From the NCBI GenBank assembly GCA_910588655.1, contig CAJUPJ010000005.1:35965-99964 (forward strand): a stretch of 64,000 bases of DNA, given 5' to 3'. The position numbers were made by a program, and so were the translations under genes. Positions 1 through 8,912 of the stretch are shown here, in pieces. Origin of the DNA: an uncultured Lachnospiraceae bacterium (GTDB lineage Bacteria > Bacillota > Clostridia > Lachnospirales > Lachnospiraceae). Under the pieces are notes generated by a model. The model was not told where the DNA came from. It did not search any database and saw only the letters and a program-made list of their open reading frames with translations. Each line of letters opens with the position of its first letter. The stretch's first letter is position 1.

Positions 1-3000
1 TTGCTGCCAATTCTAATACAGAAAAAACATCATCAGTTTTATCACAACCCTTGTTACTACAATCCTTCTCTGTATTCTGGTTATTTCCTTTAAAACAATT
101 ATAAATTGGTTCTGGTGTTAAATCTGGCATATCTCCACTAAAATCATAGAAGCTTGGAATTTCCTGAAAAATATACCCATTAACAATCTCTTCCTTCATA
201 TCATGTTCTAAATAAATTATGGCATCTTTACATTCACTGCCACTGCCTATCTTAAAACCACTTCGCAAGATATCCAGAATAGTATATTCTCCCATACCAA
301 CTATAAAAACCCTGTCTTTATTGCTGGCATCAATACAATTATAATCTTTAATATTAGAAATCCATCTTAAAAATTTAGCACCATTACCTCCTAAATATAC
401 ACAAAGTTCATTTTTATTACCATTATCTTTTTGCATACATCCAAGTATATACCCAATATTGAGGAATAAAAGAGAAATATTATATGTCATCATTTTAACA
501 AAACTACGAAATTCATCCATTTTATTATAAACATCCGGTGGTATAACATAATTATTTTTTTCAATCTGCATTGCAATTAAATCAAATAATCCGTAATAAT
601 AACTATCGCACATTTTTGTTTCTAATTTGCATTTTCCACGCAATTCACTCAATAATTTACCTTCTGGTGTATTTTCATCAACCTTACGTGACCCCACAAG
701 AAATATACCAATTATTTCATCAAAACGCTGAAAGTTATATTCGTTATTTAGCATACTTATATCATAGCCTCCAAACGCAATTTTAGTATATTTTTTCTGC
801 AAACTATCATCTTTATCATTATAAACATGAGCTACCAAAGTTTTCTTCCACCCTATATCTATACTTGCAAAAACTTTTCCAGAATCTTTAGATAACAATT
901 CTTCCATAGATTCATTCCTTAATGTTAAGTTTTTATATAAATTACCAGTTAATGCCTTTTGCTCACTCATACTAAGAACAGAATTTTCTATAACTTCTGA
1001 AATACCTGTCCAGCTTTTTCCAAACTGTAAGGCATGTTTCCAAAGACCTTCTAACTGTCCTACTTTTTCATTTTCATCATCATAGAAATGGAGAAAATTT
1101 ATTTTTATATAAGAACACTGTTTTAATAATGCTGTATGAATTGCAAATAATAAAATCTGCTGGACAAAAATATGCGCATGCCTCTTCTGTTGTTGTTTCA
1201 TTTGGTCATAATCAAAGTCCAGAAAATGAATATTTTCATCTCCTAACATTTCAAGACAACTTTCAATATAAAATAACGCTTGTCCATCATCAAACGGGTT
1301 CACCGAATATGAATCTGGAATTTTTTTGTAAGAATAAAAACTATGTACAACATTTCTAAAATATGATAATTCTTTTTCTCTACAACCACTTTCTGTCATA
1401 ACAAAATTACTATTTACCAATAGTTTTTTATTACTATCACCTGTTATATTTATAGAACCTGGTACTCTGAAGGCTACTCTTTCTACACTTCTTCTCTCTG
1501 ATACATCATATATCTTCATCATAGTAACATATGTTGATGTATGTCCAATATCAATAAAAACCCCTATAGTTCCTCCAACATCTTCCATACCAATATTCTC
1601 TGAACTTACAGGTATATATCCACTTACTGCTCCCAAAGAATACCTTATATATGGAGGAAAAGTATTAGTCCTTATAAGTTTAAAAATAATATCCCCTGTA
1701 TTATATCCATTTTCTGACTGATATTCCACTGAAGAAGAAGCATATGGAATATCCACTTTTACTTCAGAACCATTTTCATAAACCCATGTATAATAACTCT
1801 TCCAATTTAATACATTTATTCTCTTTTCTGGCCATAAATATACAGGAACAAAAACATTTCCATAAAGCCACTGGCAATCTTCAAATGAATATATCTTATA
1901 AAATGAATAAGGAAATCCCTTAATACTTAACCTTACTTCAAATACTGCCTTTAAATGGTCATATATTACAATATATTCGTCAAAAAAATCTTCTGCTGTA
2001 ATGTGTTTTTCTATCATTTCCTGTATAAAATTTCTTTTAAAAGGTAAAAGCGCATAAGCTGATAATGGTTCACCTCCTGGTTCTACTATAGAAATAATTT
2101 TTCTGTGTCCAATTTCTAACACATGATGAAATAATTCTTCTAATTTCACAAGATTTTCTGAATTAAACATAGAATCTGGTCTATCATCATAAACTACAAC
2201 AATAAGCTTATGCTGGAATATATCGTCATGATATCTTTCTATAAGAAATTCCATCTTATTATCAAATAAATTAAAATCGCTACAATTATTCAGAAAATTA
2301 TATTCTTTTCGTATATTATTATTCATACTTTCATAAATTTTTCGTTTAATATAAGTCTCTACCTCTAAATCTGCTTCTCTTGAATATAAATCAACAAATT
2401 TATCTAATTCCTTTATTAATTTTTCATAATGCAAAAAGATTCCACCATCAGCAGAATTTATACAACTAATATTACTTCTTAATATTTTTAACCAAAATCC
2501 AAGGTCTGCATACTCATTTCCCTTTCCCCTGAAATCAAATAACAACTCTGTTTTCTGGTTCACTGTTTCAATTGAAAGCCAATCCAGCTTAGAGATTTTC
2601 TTCTTAAACATTTTAGCTGGACAAATAATTGTAAGTGGTGAAGTTATTGCAATTGGAACTTCATCCATACAAAAAACATATAAATAATCCCAGGTAGTCT
2701 GGTATAATACAGGTTTATCTTCTGGTCTGAAAGAAGCAGCAGCACGTATAAATGGATTATCACTCTCCTCAGATAAATCTACTTTAATTACATTTATTTT
2801 TATATTACGTATTCTCTGAAGTGCCAAAATAGATAAAACTGCTCTCCACTCCATTACAGCCCTTATATGTTCAGGATGTCTGTTGTCAAAAAAAATATTA
2901 TGAAACAATAACATCTGTTCAAATATATGTGGCATGGCATTTGAACCCTCATCAAAAACTGAACCTGATGTTTCATAATAAAGCTTCATATTATCTAAAA

Positions 3001-3094
3001 GAAAATCATAAATTTCATCTATTTCCTCCCAACACTCATCACTAATCATTCTTGTTTCATCTTTTAAATCTGGTAACAAATATTTTTTATTCAT
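1..3094 (-). CDS. Large protein with C-terminal actin/Hsp70-fold (ASKHA) ATPase domain, partial
   Basis: An open frame runs from ATG at 3094 (ribosome site GGAGGGG just upstream) through the left edge without a stop, giving at least 1031 residues; the C-terminus is missing. The first ~490 residues match nothing I recognise. After that, three motifs appear in the order and spacing of actin/Hsp70 ATPases: phosphate-1 DIGHTST (residues 515-521), phosphate-2 DIGWKKT (about 748) and an adenosine-type LGGNGAKFL (about 900). No signal peptide or membrane segment is evident, so it is probably cytoplasmic. It lies 28 nt after the tubulin-like gene and is last of the visible operon. SrfB-like virulence-factor ATPases are a possible distant relative. 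The fold call is moderately sure; the function is unknown. Confidence 0.7.
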   Translation of the reverse strand, partial: MNKKYLLPDLKDETRMISDECWEEIDEIYDFLLDNMKLYYETSGSVFDEGSNAMPHIFEQMLLFHNIFFDNRHPEHIRAVMEWRAVLSILALQRIRNIKINVIKVDLSEESDNPFIRAAASFRPEDKPVLYQTTWDYLYVFCMDEVPIAITSPLTIICPAKMFKKKISKLDWLSIETVNQKTELLFDFRGKGNEYADLGFWLKILRSNISCINSADGGIFLHYEKLIKELDKFVDLYSREADLEVETYIKRKIYESMNNNIRKEYNFLNNCSDFNLFDNKMEFLIERYHDDIFQHKLIVVVYDDRPDSMFNSENLVKLEELFHHVLEIGHRKIISIVEPGGEPLSAYALLPFKRNFIQEMIEKHITAEDFFDEYIVIYDHLKAVFEVRLSIKGFPYSFYKIYSFEDCQWLYGNVFVPVYLWPEKRINVLNWKSYYTWVYENGSEVKVDIPYASSSVEYQSENGYNTGDIIFKLIRTNTFPPYIRYSLGAVSGYIPVSSENIGMEDVGGTIGVFIDIGHTSTYVTMMKIYDVSERRSVERVAFRVPGSINITGDSNKKLLVNSNFVMTESGCREKELSYFRNVVHSFYSYKKIPDSYSVNPFDDGQALFYIESCLEMLGDENIHFLDFDYDQMKQQQKRHAHIFVQQILLFAIHTALLKQCSYIKINFLHFYDDENEKVGQLEGLWKHALQFGKSWTGISEVIENSVLSMSEQKALTGNLYKNLTLRNESMEELLSKDSGKVFASIDIGWKKTLVAHVYNDKDDSLQKKYTKIAFGGYDISMLNNEYNFQRFDEIIGIFLVGSRKVDENTPEGKLLSELRGKCKLETKMCDSYYYGLFDLIAMQIEKNNYVIPPDVYNKMDEFRSFVKMMTYNISLLFLNIGYILGCMQKDNGNKNELCVYLGGNGAKFLRWISNIKDYNCIDASNKDRVFIVGMGEYTILDILRSGFKIGSGSECKDAIIYLEHDMKEEIVNGYIFQEIPSFYDFSGDMPDLTPEPIYNCFKGNNQNTEKDCSNKGCDKTDDVFSVLELAA

Positions 3095-3122
3095 ATGTCC
3101 CCTCCAATACCAATAACCATAC

Positions 3123-4847
3123 CTATATCATACATGCAATATAAACTGCATTTACCAAATTTTTAATGCTTTCATCCATGCTTTTATCATTTGCTCTTTG
3201 TATATTTTTTAGAATATTATCATCTTTTTCGTAATAATTAAATCCAAGATTACTAAGCCTCAGCCATATATCACTCATGGAAATTTTTTCAATATCCAAA
3301 TCAGTAAAGAAACTTGTATCTTCTAATTCCTTCATATGCCTACGTATATAATCAAGATTTTCTGTATAAATATTTTCATTTATTTCATCTGTATATTTAT
3401 CATCTAAAAGTCCATCCGTTATTAAATTATTCATAAATTGTTTTAAAATTAATTTCTTGGAAAAAAATTGTATATATTTTACCACATCACTGTCATTATC
3501 ATCATTTTCTTCTGTATCAATGTCAATTTTATCCGGGGTAGATGCTTTTTCAATATTACAAATATTCAGTTCCGCAAACCAGCGTATATATTCACTACAA
3601 TATTTAGAAATATTCTCAAATTTGTTATAAAGTTTATCTTCATCAAAATCAGAAGATTTTTCCTTTCCATCTATAAAATCAAAATACCATGGAATTTCAC
3701 TAGCATGTTCTTTTAATTTATTTCTCTGCCTGTAATCAAATAATTCCTCTATAATAAGACTTTTCATAACAATTGCAAAACGCATCATAATATAAAAACA
3801 AAAGAAACATTTTGCAGGCTGGTATAAATCTAACCAGCTAATCTGCTTTTCAGAAACTGTTGCGAAATAATGCCCTTTCTCCCTAATATCACTTTCAAAA
3901 AATGTTACACAAGACATCGCAGAGTAAAATTCTACAATATGAGGAAGATTTTTTTGCCTGTTTCCAGCTGTTTCATAACTTCCTCTAACATCTTTTCCAT
4001 CATGTCCAATAATATATAACTTATCAAATACCCTGAAACCATTATTATCTTCACCATCAACATATTTATAATATTCTATTGCTGCTTTAGTTTTTGTAGC
4101 AAATTTATCTGACTCAATCTCAATATCCTCCTCTTCTTCTGAATACATCTTTGCTGTTAAATCATCTCTGGAAAAACCAAAATAAGGAAGAACCATACAT
4201 CCACCCACTTGCATCTGTTCACAAATATGTTTATTGTCTGAGTCTCCAAATAATTTCTTTTTCAAATATCTTGAAATAGTAGGCAGAGAAGAAGCACCTG
4301 TGCCTCCAAAAATAGAGCCTGCAAGAAAAATCTTAATTTTCTTCATATCTTTCTGGGCAATACTTACTATTTTAACAAACTTTTCCAATATAGAATCCAT
4401 ATTAGCCGCAAAAAGCGCTGCCCCAACATTAGGATGAGCAAAAAAACCCTCTGAAATTTTCATTTCCCTTTCTTCTTCACTATATAATGCATCCATTAAA
4501 ACAGAGGCGCTATTAATTCCACGTACATTAATTCCTGGATTACTTGCAATATCCCGAAAAGTTTTTGCCCCTTGAACTGGATTTGCACACATTAAATTAA
4601 TCTTAGGTTTGAAAAAACAAGGTATTGGACTTTCTTTAATTACATAACTTTCCCTGCATTTATCATATAGTTTTATAATTCTCTTAAAATAATCTGCATT
4701 TCCATTTTTAGTATCTGAATCAATATATAAAATATTTACAGATTTTACATCTAAATACCCATTAGCACACATATGCACAAAAATTTCCCCACATCTTGCT
4801 CCTGTGCCTCCCAACAAAATTAAATTATAACTAAATCTCTCCCTCAT
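3123..4847 (-). CDS. Tubulin/FtsZ-like GTPase family protein (Tubulin_2-like)
   Basis: This 574-residue soluble protein begins with a beta strand and a glycine loop (NLILLGGTGARCG, residues 8-20), followed by a strand ending in YIDSD (41-45). A second glycine signature, FLAGSIFGGTGAS (174-186), sits where the tubulin signature loop falls in FtsZ/tubulin proteins, and is followed by a strand CMVLPYFGF. This arrangement matches the bacterial tubulin-like family (Pfam Tubulin_2 as I recall it) rather than FtsZ itself, which is shorter and has GGGTGTG. The C-terminal ~250 residues are helical, acidic and unassigned. The ribosome site is GGAGATGG, and the gene starts 12 nt after the membrane-protein gene. 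Expected role: GTP-dependent polymer or scaffold at the membrane. Nucleotide binding is inferred from motifs only. Confidence 0.65.
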   Translation of the reverse strand: MRERFSYNLILLGGTGARCGEIFVHMCANGYLDVKSVNILYIDSDTKNGNADYFKRIIKLYDKCRESYVIKESPIPCFFKPKINLMCANPVQGAKTFRDIASNPGINVRGINSASVLMDALYSEEEREMKISEGFFAHPNVGAALFAANMDSILEKFVKIVSIAQKDMKKIKIFLAGSIFGGTGASSLPTISRYLKKKLFGDSDNKHICEQMQVGGCMVLPYFGFSRDDLTAKMYSEEEEDIEIESDKFATKTKAAIEYYKYVDGEDNNGFRVFDKLYIIGHDGKDVRGSYETAGNRQKNLPHIVEFYSAMSCVTFFESDIREKGHYFATVSEKQISWLDLYQPAKCFFCFYIMMRFAIVMKSLIIEELFDYRQRNKLKEHASEIPWYFDFIDGKEKSSDFDEDKLYNKFENISKYCSEYIRWFAELNICNIEKASTPDKIDIDTEENDDNDSDVVKYIQFFSKKLILKQFMNNLITDGLLDDKYTDEINENIYTENLDYIRRHMKELEDTSFFTDLDIEKISMSDIWLRLSNLGFNYYEKDDNILKNIQRANDKSMDESIKNLVNAVYIACMI

Positions 4848-4858
4848 TCAACCATCTC

Positions 4859-5500
4859 CTATAATTCCTTTAGAACCTCATCCAGCATCCTGTTTATAAT
4901 ACCTATAACTGGCTTCACATAAGGCGCTTTCATTTCTACAGGTAATACTATTCCTAAATTTAATAATTCAAAAACAAATTTCAAAATATATATTATTGCC
5001 GTAACACAAAGAATACCTATATTATTTACTAAAATTTCTAAATTAAATAAAATTATTATAACTATTTCTGATATAAAAGTAATTGCAGGTATAACAATAA
5101 ATCTTTTTTTATATTCATACATATTAATTAAATTCAGCCATCTTAATTTAATTATATTAGACATATACAACGGAATCATATATAACCCAGCTGTATATAA
5201 GATTATAGCTATAGTAACTAGCCCCATAATACAAAATATATTATTTGAAAACAATCCACCCATTTGCTGGTTTACCCAGTCAGCAACCTCCATTGCTCCC
5301 AAAGTTCTATTTTTTGCCTGGTTAAAGTAACATTGCTTTAAAAGATTGTATACTACAAAATATACAGCACTTTGAAATGCAATAACTATAATAATTGAAA
5401 TTACCATACAGTAAATATGTACACTCTCACTTCTAGTAAAATAACTATTATAATAATATTGTTTATTTGAATTTCTTATCTCTCCAACACTTTTTCCCAT
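4859..5500 (-). CDS. Four-helix integral membrane protein of the actin/tubulin-like operon
   Basis: This 213-residue protein has four strong hydrophobic segments at about residues 28-54, 87-112, 131-151 and 156-180, and a charged N-terminus containing a KSVGEIRNSNKQ stretch. I do not recognise a family. A good AGGAGG site precedes ATG at 5500. It lies between the VWA gene (29 nt) and the tubulin-like gene (12 nt), so it is almost certainly co-transcribed. The context suggests that it is the membrane platform or docking subunit for the cytoplasmic ATPase/GTPase pair and the VWA protein; that is inference. No transporter or enzyme motif is visible. Confidence 0.7.
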   Translation of the reverse strand: MGKSVGEIRNSNKQYYYNSYFTRSESVHIYCMVISIIIVIAFQSAVYFVVYNLLKQCYFNQAKNRTLGAMEVADWVNQQMGGLFSNNIFCIMGLVTIAIILYTAGLYMIPLYMSNIIKLRWLNLINMYEYKKRFIVIPAITFISEIVIIILFNLEILVNNIGILCVTAIIYILKFVFELLNLGIVLPVEMKAPYVKPVIGIINRMLDEVLKEL

Positions 5501-5529
5501 ATATACCTCCTATATTAATTTTTTAATAT

Positions 5530-7002
5530 TTAATAAGCCATATATATTAAAAAATTTCCCATCCATTTTTGATACTCTGTAGCATTTTCTTGATAATTTT
5601 TCTCTTTTATATCTATAATTTTTTCAAACATCTGTTTAATATTAATTTTTTTACTCCAGTCATTTTTTATACTATTTACATTCATTGACAAAACCCATTG
5701 TGGAATTGTATATTGTGGCCTTTCCATCTGAAAACGTATATCTATTAAAGCAATATTACGTCCCCATGTTTTAGGAAATACAGCATTTTTATTAAGATTT
5801 AAATCAAGGCACAACCAATATTCTTTAGCACTAATATCCGGTTTTATAACTGCTTGTTGTTTTGTAATAAAATCATTGCCTGAATATTCTCTGTAAGCAA
5901 ACGGATTTGAACGGTAATATACTTTAATATATGTATCAATCTGGCTACCATTACTCTTTACACTATCATTAATATAAATACCTGGTAATTCTATCTTTTC
6001 TATTGGTAATTCCTTAATAGATGAAGATTCCTCATTTTCTGCAAGAGATAATGCAAATCCTGCACCATTATCTGGAATTTTGCCCATTGATAAATTATCT
6101 AAATTTATAGACTGTAATATATTTACTATTCTATTTTTATTCTGTAAAATTGTTTTATCAAATTTTATTTTATGTTTGCCAAACATGTTGTTTTTTAATT
6201 CAAATTTACACTCTGAGAACTTTATATTTTCACTATTTAAATTACCTTCTAATTCATCTATAAAAGAATTATAATATTTATCCTTTGAAACTATAATTAT
6301 GAAAAATGAATGATTTTTATCTGGGTCAGTAATGTTGTCCCATTCTTGATTATATTTATCACAATTTAACTTGCTAAAAAAACTACTTTTTATATTATAA
6401 ATACAAATATTTGATTCCCCTAGCTTATTAGCTAATTGTTCTGAAAAATCCTTTATTAGTTTATTATGCCCTTCTGTTTTATTCTCATCTGTAAGAAAAT
6501 TCATATCTGTAATAATCATATTTACATCATTTTCATCATTTTTATATTGGTTATTTGTAAATATTTCTGACAATTCTCCCGTTTCACTATCTTCATCATA
6601 GTTTTTATTAACTTTCCTCATAAATCCCAAAAAATTATCTGTACTTATATTTCCTTGTATTCCTTCATTACAAATGTATCTTTCCCCTGATTCAGAAAAA
6701 TTATTTTCATTAAACATTTTTTCTAATACATTAGATAATTTATACATATTAGTGCTATCATCTTCATAAAAAAATCCAAGCATTGAAGGTGAAATATCCA
6801 AATAACAATATAATTTACATCCATCCAGATTCTCTGTAACATTTGTATTTTCCTTATAAGGCTCATTTTCAGAAACATATTTAGGTATATGTTTTATATT
6901 AAATAATACTATAATACCAACAAGCACAATAATAATAATTATTATTATAAAATTTTTACATAACTTAAAGCCTATCTTTATACTTTCATTATTCCTTTTC
7001 AT
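5530..7002 (-). CDS. Membrane-anchored von Willebrand factor A (VWA) domain protein
   Basis: This 490-residue protein has a basic N-terminus and one transmembrane anchor (about 18-35, very Ile-rich). A VWA domain follows: the metal-site motif DISPS (69-73, DxSxS) and a later strand VNMIITDMNF supplying the acidic residue. By the positive-inside rule the VWA domain should face outside. The C-terminal third holds beta-rich sequence ending YMAY and no sorting signal. Start ATG at 7002 with GGGAGA upstream. First gene of the four-gene operon. VWA proteins usually mediate metal-dependent protein-protein contacts, so this may be the sensing or assembly subunit of the machine. Family assignment is good; the specific role is unknown. 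Confidence 0.7.
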   Translation of the reverse strand: MKRNNESIKIGFKLCKNFIIIIIIIVLVGIIVLFNIKHIPKYVSENEPYKENTNVTENLDGCKLYCYLDISPSMLGFFYEDDSTNMYKLSNVLEKMFNENNFSESGERYICNEGIQGNISTDNFLGFMRKVNKNYDEDSETGELSEIFTNNQYKNDENDVNMIITDMNFLTDENKTEGHNKLIKDFSEQLANKLGESNICIYNIKSSFFSKLNCDKYNQEWDNITDPDKNHSFFIIIVSKDKYYNSFIDELEGNLNSENIKFSECKFELKNNMFGKHKIKFDKTILQNKNRIVNILQSINLDNLSMGKIPDNGAGFALSLAENEESSSIKELPIEKIELPGIYINDSVKSNGSQIDTYIKVYYRSNPFAYREYSGNDFITKQQAVIKPDISAKEYWLCLDLNLNKNAVFPKTWGRNIALIDIRFQMERPQYTIPQWVLSMNVNSIKNDWSKKINIKQMFEKIIDIKEKNYQENATEYQKWMGNFLIYMAY

Positions 7003-7342
7003 ATCAATTCTCCCTTATTAAAAATTTAGTAATAATTGTTAGCTCTTCTGCTTTCTATTTTAATAATTATTACTGTTTTTAAAATACCATTATTTATAAT
7101 GTTTGTCAATCTTATTTATCACATTCTGTATAATTCCTCCGGTCTATGTCGTTTTATATCTACACATTCTATGAATATCATTTCAATATATATTATCAAA
7201 ACAGTTATTTTTCTAATATTCCATATACATTATTATAGAACATCAAAAAAGGCAAAGCCTTGCTTTGCCTTAAACAACTCTTATTACTTATTATATGACT
7301 GTTATACACCTGCATTATAACCTTATTCTGCTGTTAAATATA
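7003..7342. other. Intergenic region between VWA operon and secreted-protein array
   Basis: AT-rich and without a supportable gene. It should contain the promoter of the minus-strand operon that starts at 7002, although no clear -35/-10 pair stands out. It also holds a strong terminator for the secreted-protein gene ending at 7343. A plus-strand open frame of 94 codons here has no ribosome site and the composition of random AT-rich DNA. Confidence 0.6.
7245..7271 (-). terminator. Intrinsic terminator after secreted-protein gene 7343-8842
   Basis: Nine-base perfect stem AAGGCAAAG / CTTTGCCTT (7249-7257 with 7263-7271) and a 5-nt loop. On the minus strand the stem is followed by a run of T. 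Confidence 0.8.
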
Positions 7343-8842
7343 TTACTTCTTAGGAATATCAGCCCTGCCAAACAGCCTGTATACACCAACCCATTTCTTT
7401 TTGCTCTGGTTTCCAGCTTTACGTATATAAATATAACTTTTATCTTCTACATCAGTTAAATTAACTATCTTAGTTGAAGAGCTTCCTGCAGCTAATATTT
7501 TTGCCCCTGTTCCAAGTTTTGTAACATCTGTAACCTCTTCTTTTGAAGCTATAATCTGGTAATCATCATCACCTATATTGGTAAATCTAATTGTACCTTT
7601 CCATACTCCGTCAGTTTCCTTTGAATCTCCATACTGTACTGATACTACTTTTTTACCATCTTTATTAATTACTATTGCATTTGCAACACCTGCGCCACCA
7701 CTAACAGCTTCACCCACTGCGCTAGAAGTTGCTATAATATCAGCACCACCAAGTTCTTCATCAGTAAGAGGTGCTGTAATCTCTAAGTTTACACGTGTCC
7801 ACTTTGATGCACACTTAGCTTTCTTAGTAGAAGAATTGTTTTCTTTTGCTTTAGTACGTACTTCCAGTATACCTATTGCACCTGATGTTGCAGGATTATC
7901 TGGTGTTCCAAGCATTGTATCTATTCTGACATCTTTTGTAGCCTTTGTTTCATCTGTTAAAACAATTGTTTCTTTTCCTGTTACCTGCCCATCTTTTGTA
8001 ACATCAAATTCTTTAAAGCTATATGAATTATCCTTATTCTTAACAAGTACGCGGTACTCAGCAGCCTTTGGAAGTGTTAAAGTTCCTGCTGTATACTGTA
8101 CAGAAACAGAAGGACCGTTTGCCTGTTTGGCAATATTCAACTTTGATATTTTTCCTGGAAGTTTGCCTGAAACATATACATCAAGTTTATTATCAAGGTT
8201 ACTTGCATCATATACATTAGAATAGTATGTATCAGGTTTAAGTTCTGCTTCCACACTACAAGTCCTCACATATAATGATGCCCCCTGGTACTGGTATTCT
8301 TTAAAAACATCCTTAATTATACCATTTTCTAAGTCCTGTTTTTCTGACCACTTCCCACTTGAAATTCTGTATTCAAAAGAAGTTGCTGCTATAGCATTTC
8401 TTTTACTGTCACCAGCCATAAATTCAAGTTCATGTTTTTGCGCATTATATGTTAAAACATTGACTTTATCTGAAGCTGGAATTTTAATAATAAATGGTTT
8501 ATCCATATCCCCTGTCATTACAGCAATAAAATTTTCCTTAGCTGCATTTAATTTAGACAAATCTATCGTAATATTGCCAGAACCATTTACATCATACACA
8601 TCCCATGCAGACATTTTAAATGTTGTCTTGCCTGTTTTTTTATTACTGCCTTTTTTAGCTACACTAAATAATACTTCCTTATCACCTGAATTTGGTGTTA
8701 CAACAATCTGCTGTGCTTTTGTATCAACTCTTACATTACTTATATTAATACTTGCTGATGTATCCACAGAACCAGCACCAGCCCATGCCATGACAGATAA
8801 TGCAATAACAACAGTCCCCTGTAATAATCTCCTTATCCTCAT
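7343..8842 (-). CDS. Secreted protein, paralogous family member 1
   Basis: This 499-residue protein has a Sec signal peptide (MRIRRLLQGTVVIALSVMAW...SVDTSA). It is the most diverged of four paralogues in this window. Shared family landmarks are WDVYDV..GNITIDLSKLN, YQYQGASLYVRT, LPGKISKLNIAKQANGPS, a CASKWTRVN motif and a C-terminal KKWVGVYR. No LPxTG anchor, S-layer homology repeat or membrane tail is seen, so it is probably secreted or held non-covalently. I do not recognise the family. The ribosome site is AAGGGGG before ATG. It lies 70 nt downstream of the next paralogue, suggesting tandem duplication. Its regulation appears separate from the recombinase: its upstream DNA lacks the inverted repeat. 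Confidence 0.75.
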   Translation of the reverse strand: MRIRRLLQGTVVIALSVMAWAGAGSVDTSASINISNVRVDTKAQQIVVTPNSGDKEVLFSVAKKGSNKKTGKTTFKMSAWDVYDVNGSGNITIDLSKLNAAKENFIAVMTGDMDKPFIIKIPASDKVNVLTYNAQKHELEFMAGDSKRNAIAATSFEYRISSGKWSEKQDLENGIIKDVFKEYQYQGASLYVRTCSVEAELKPDTYYSNVYDASNLDNKLDVYVSGKLPGKISKLNIAKQANGPSVSVQYTAGTLTLPKAAEYRVLVKNKDNSYSFKEFDVTKDGQVTGKETIVLTDETKATKDVRIDTMLGTPDNPATSGAIGILEVRTKAKENNSSTKKAKCASKWTRVNLEITAPLTDEELGGADIIATSSAVGEAVSGGAGVANAIVINKDGKKVVSVQYGDSKETDGVWKGTIRFTNIGDDDYQIIASKEEVTDVTKLGTGAKILAAGSSSTKIVNLTDVEDKSYIYIRKAGNQSKKKWVGVYRLFGRADIPKK

Positions 8843-8912
8843 ACTATTACCCCCTTTTAATTAACTTTTACCAAATAATATACTTGTCAAATGGATATCT
8901 GAACCCAGATTA

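Noticed and set aside
7036..7320. Possible small membrane protein
   Set aside because: Hydrophobic only because of AT-rich DNA, no ribosome site, and it runs over the terminator hairpin at 7245-7271.
7578..8225. 215-codon plus-strand open frame
   Set aside because: Antisense of secreted-protein gene 1; Ser/Thr/Pro-rich shadow translation only.
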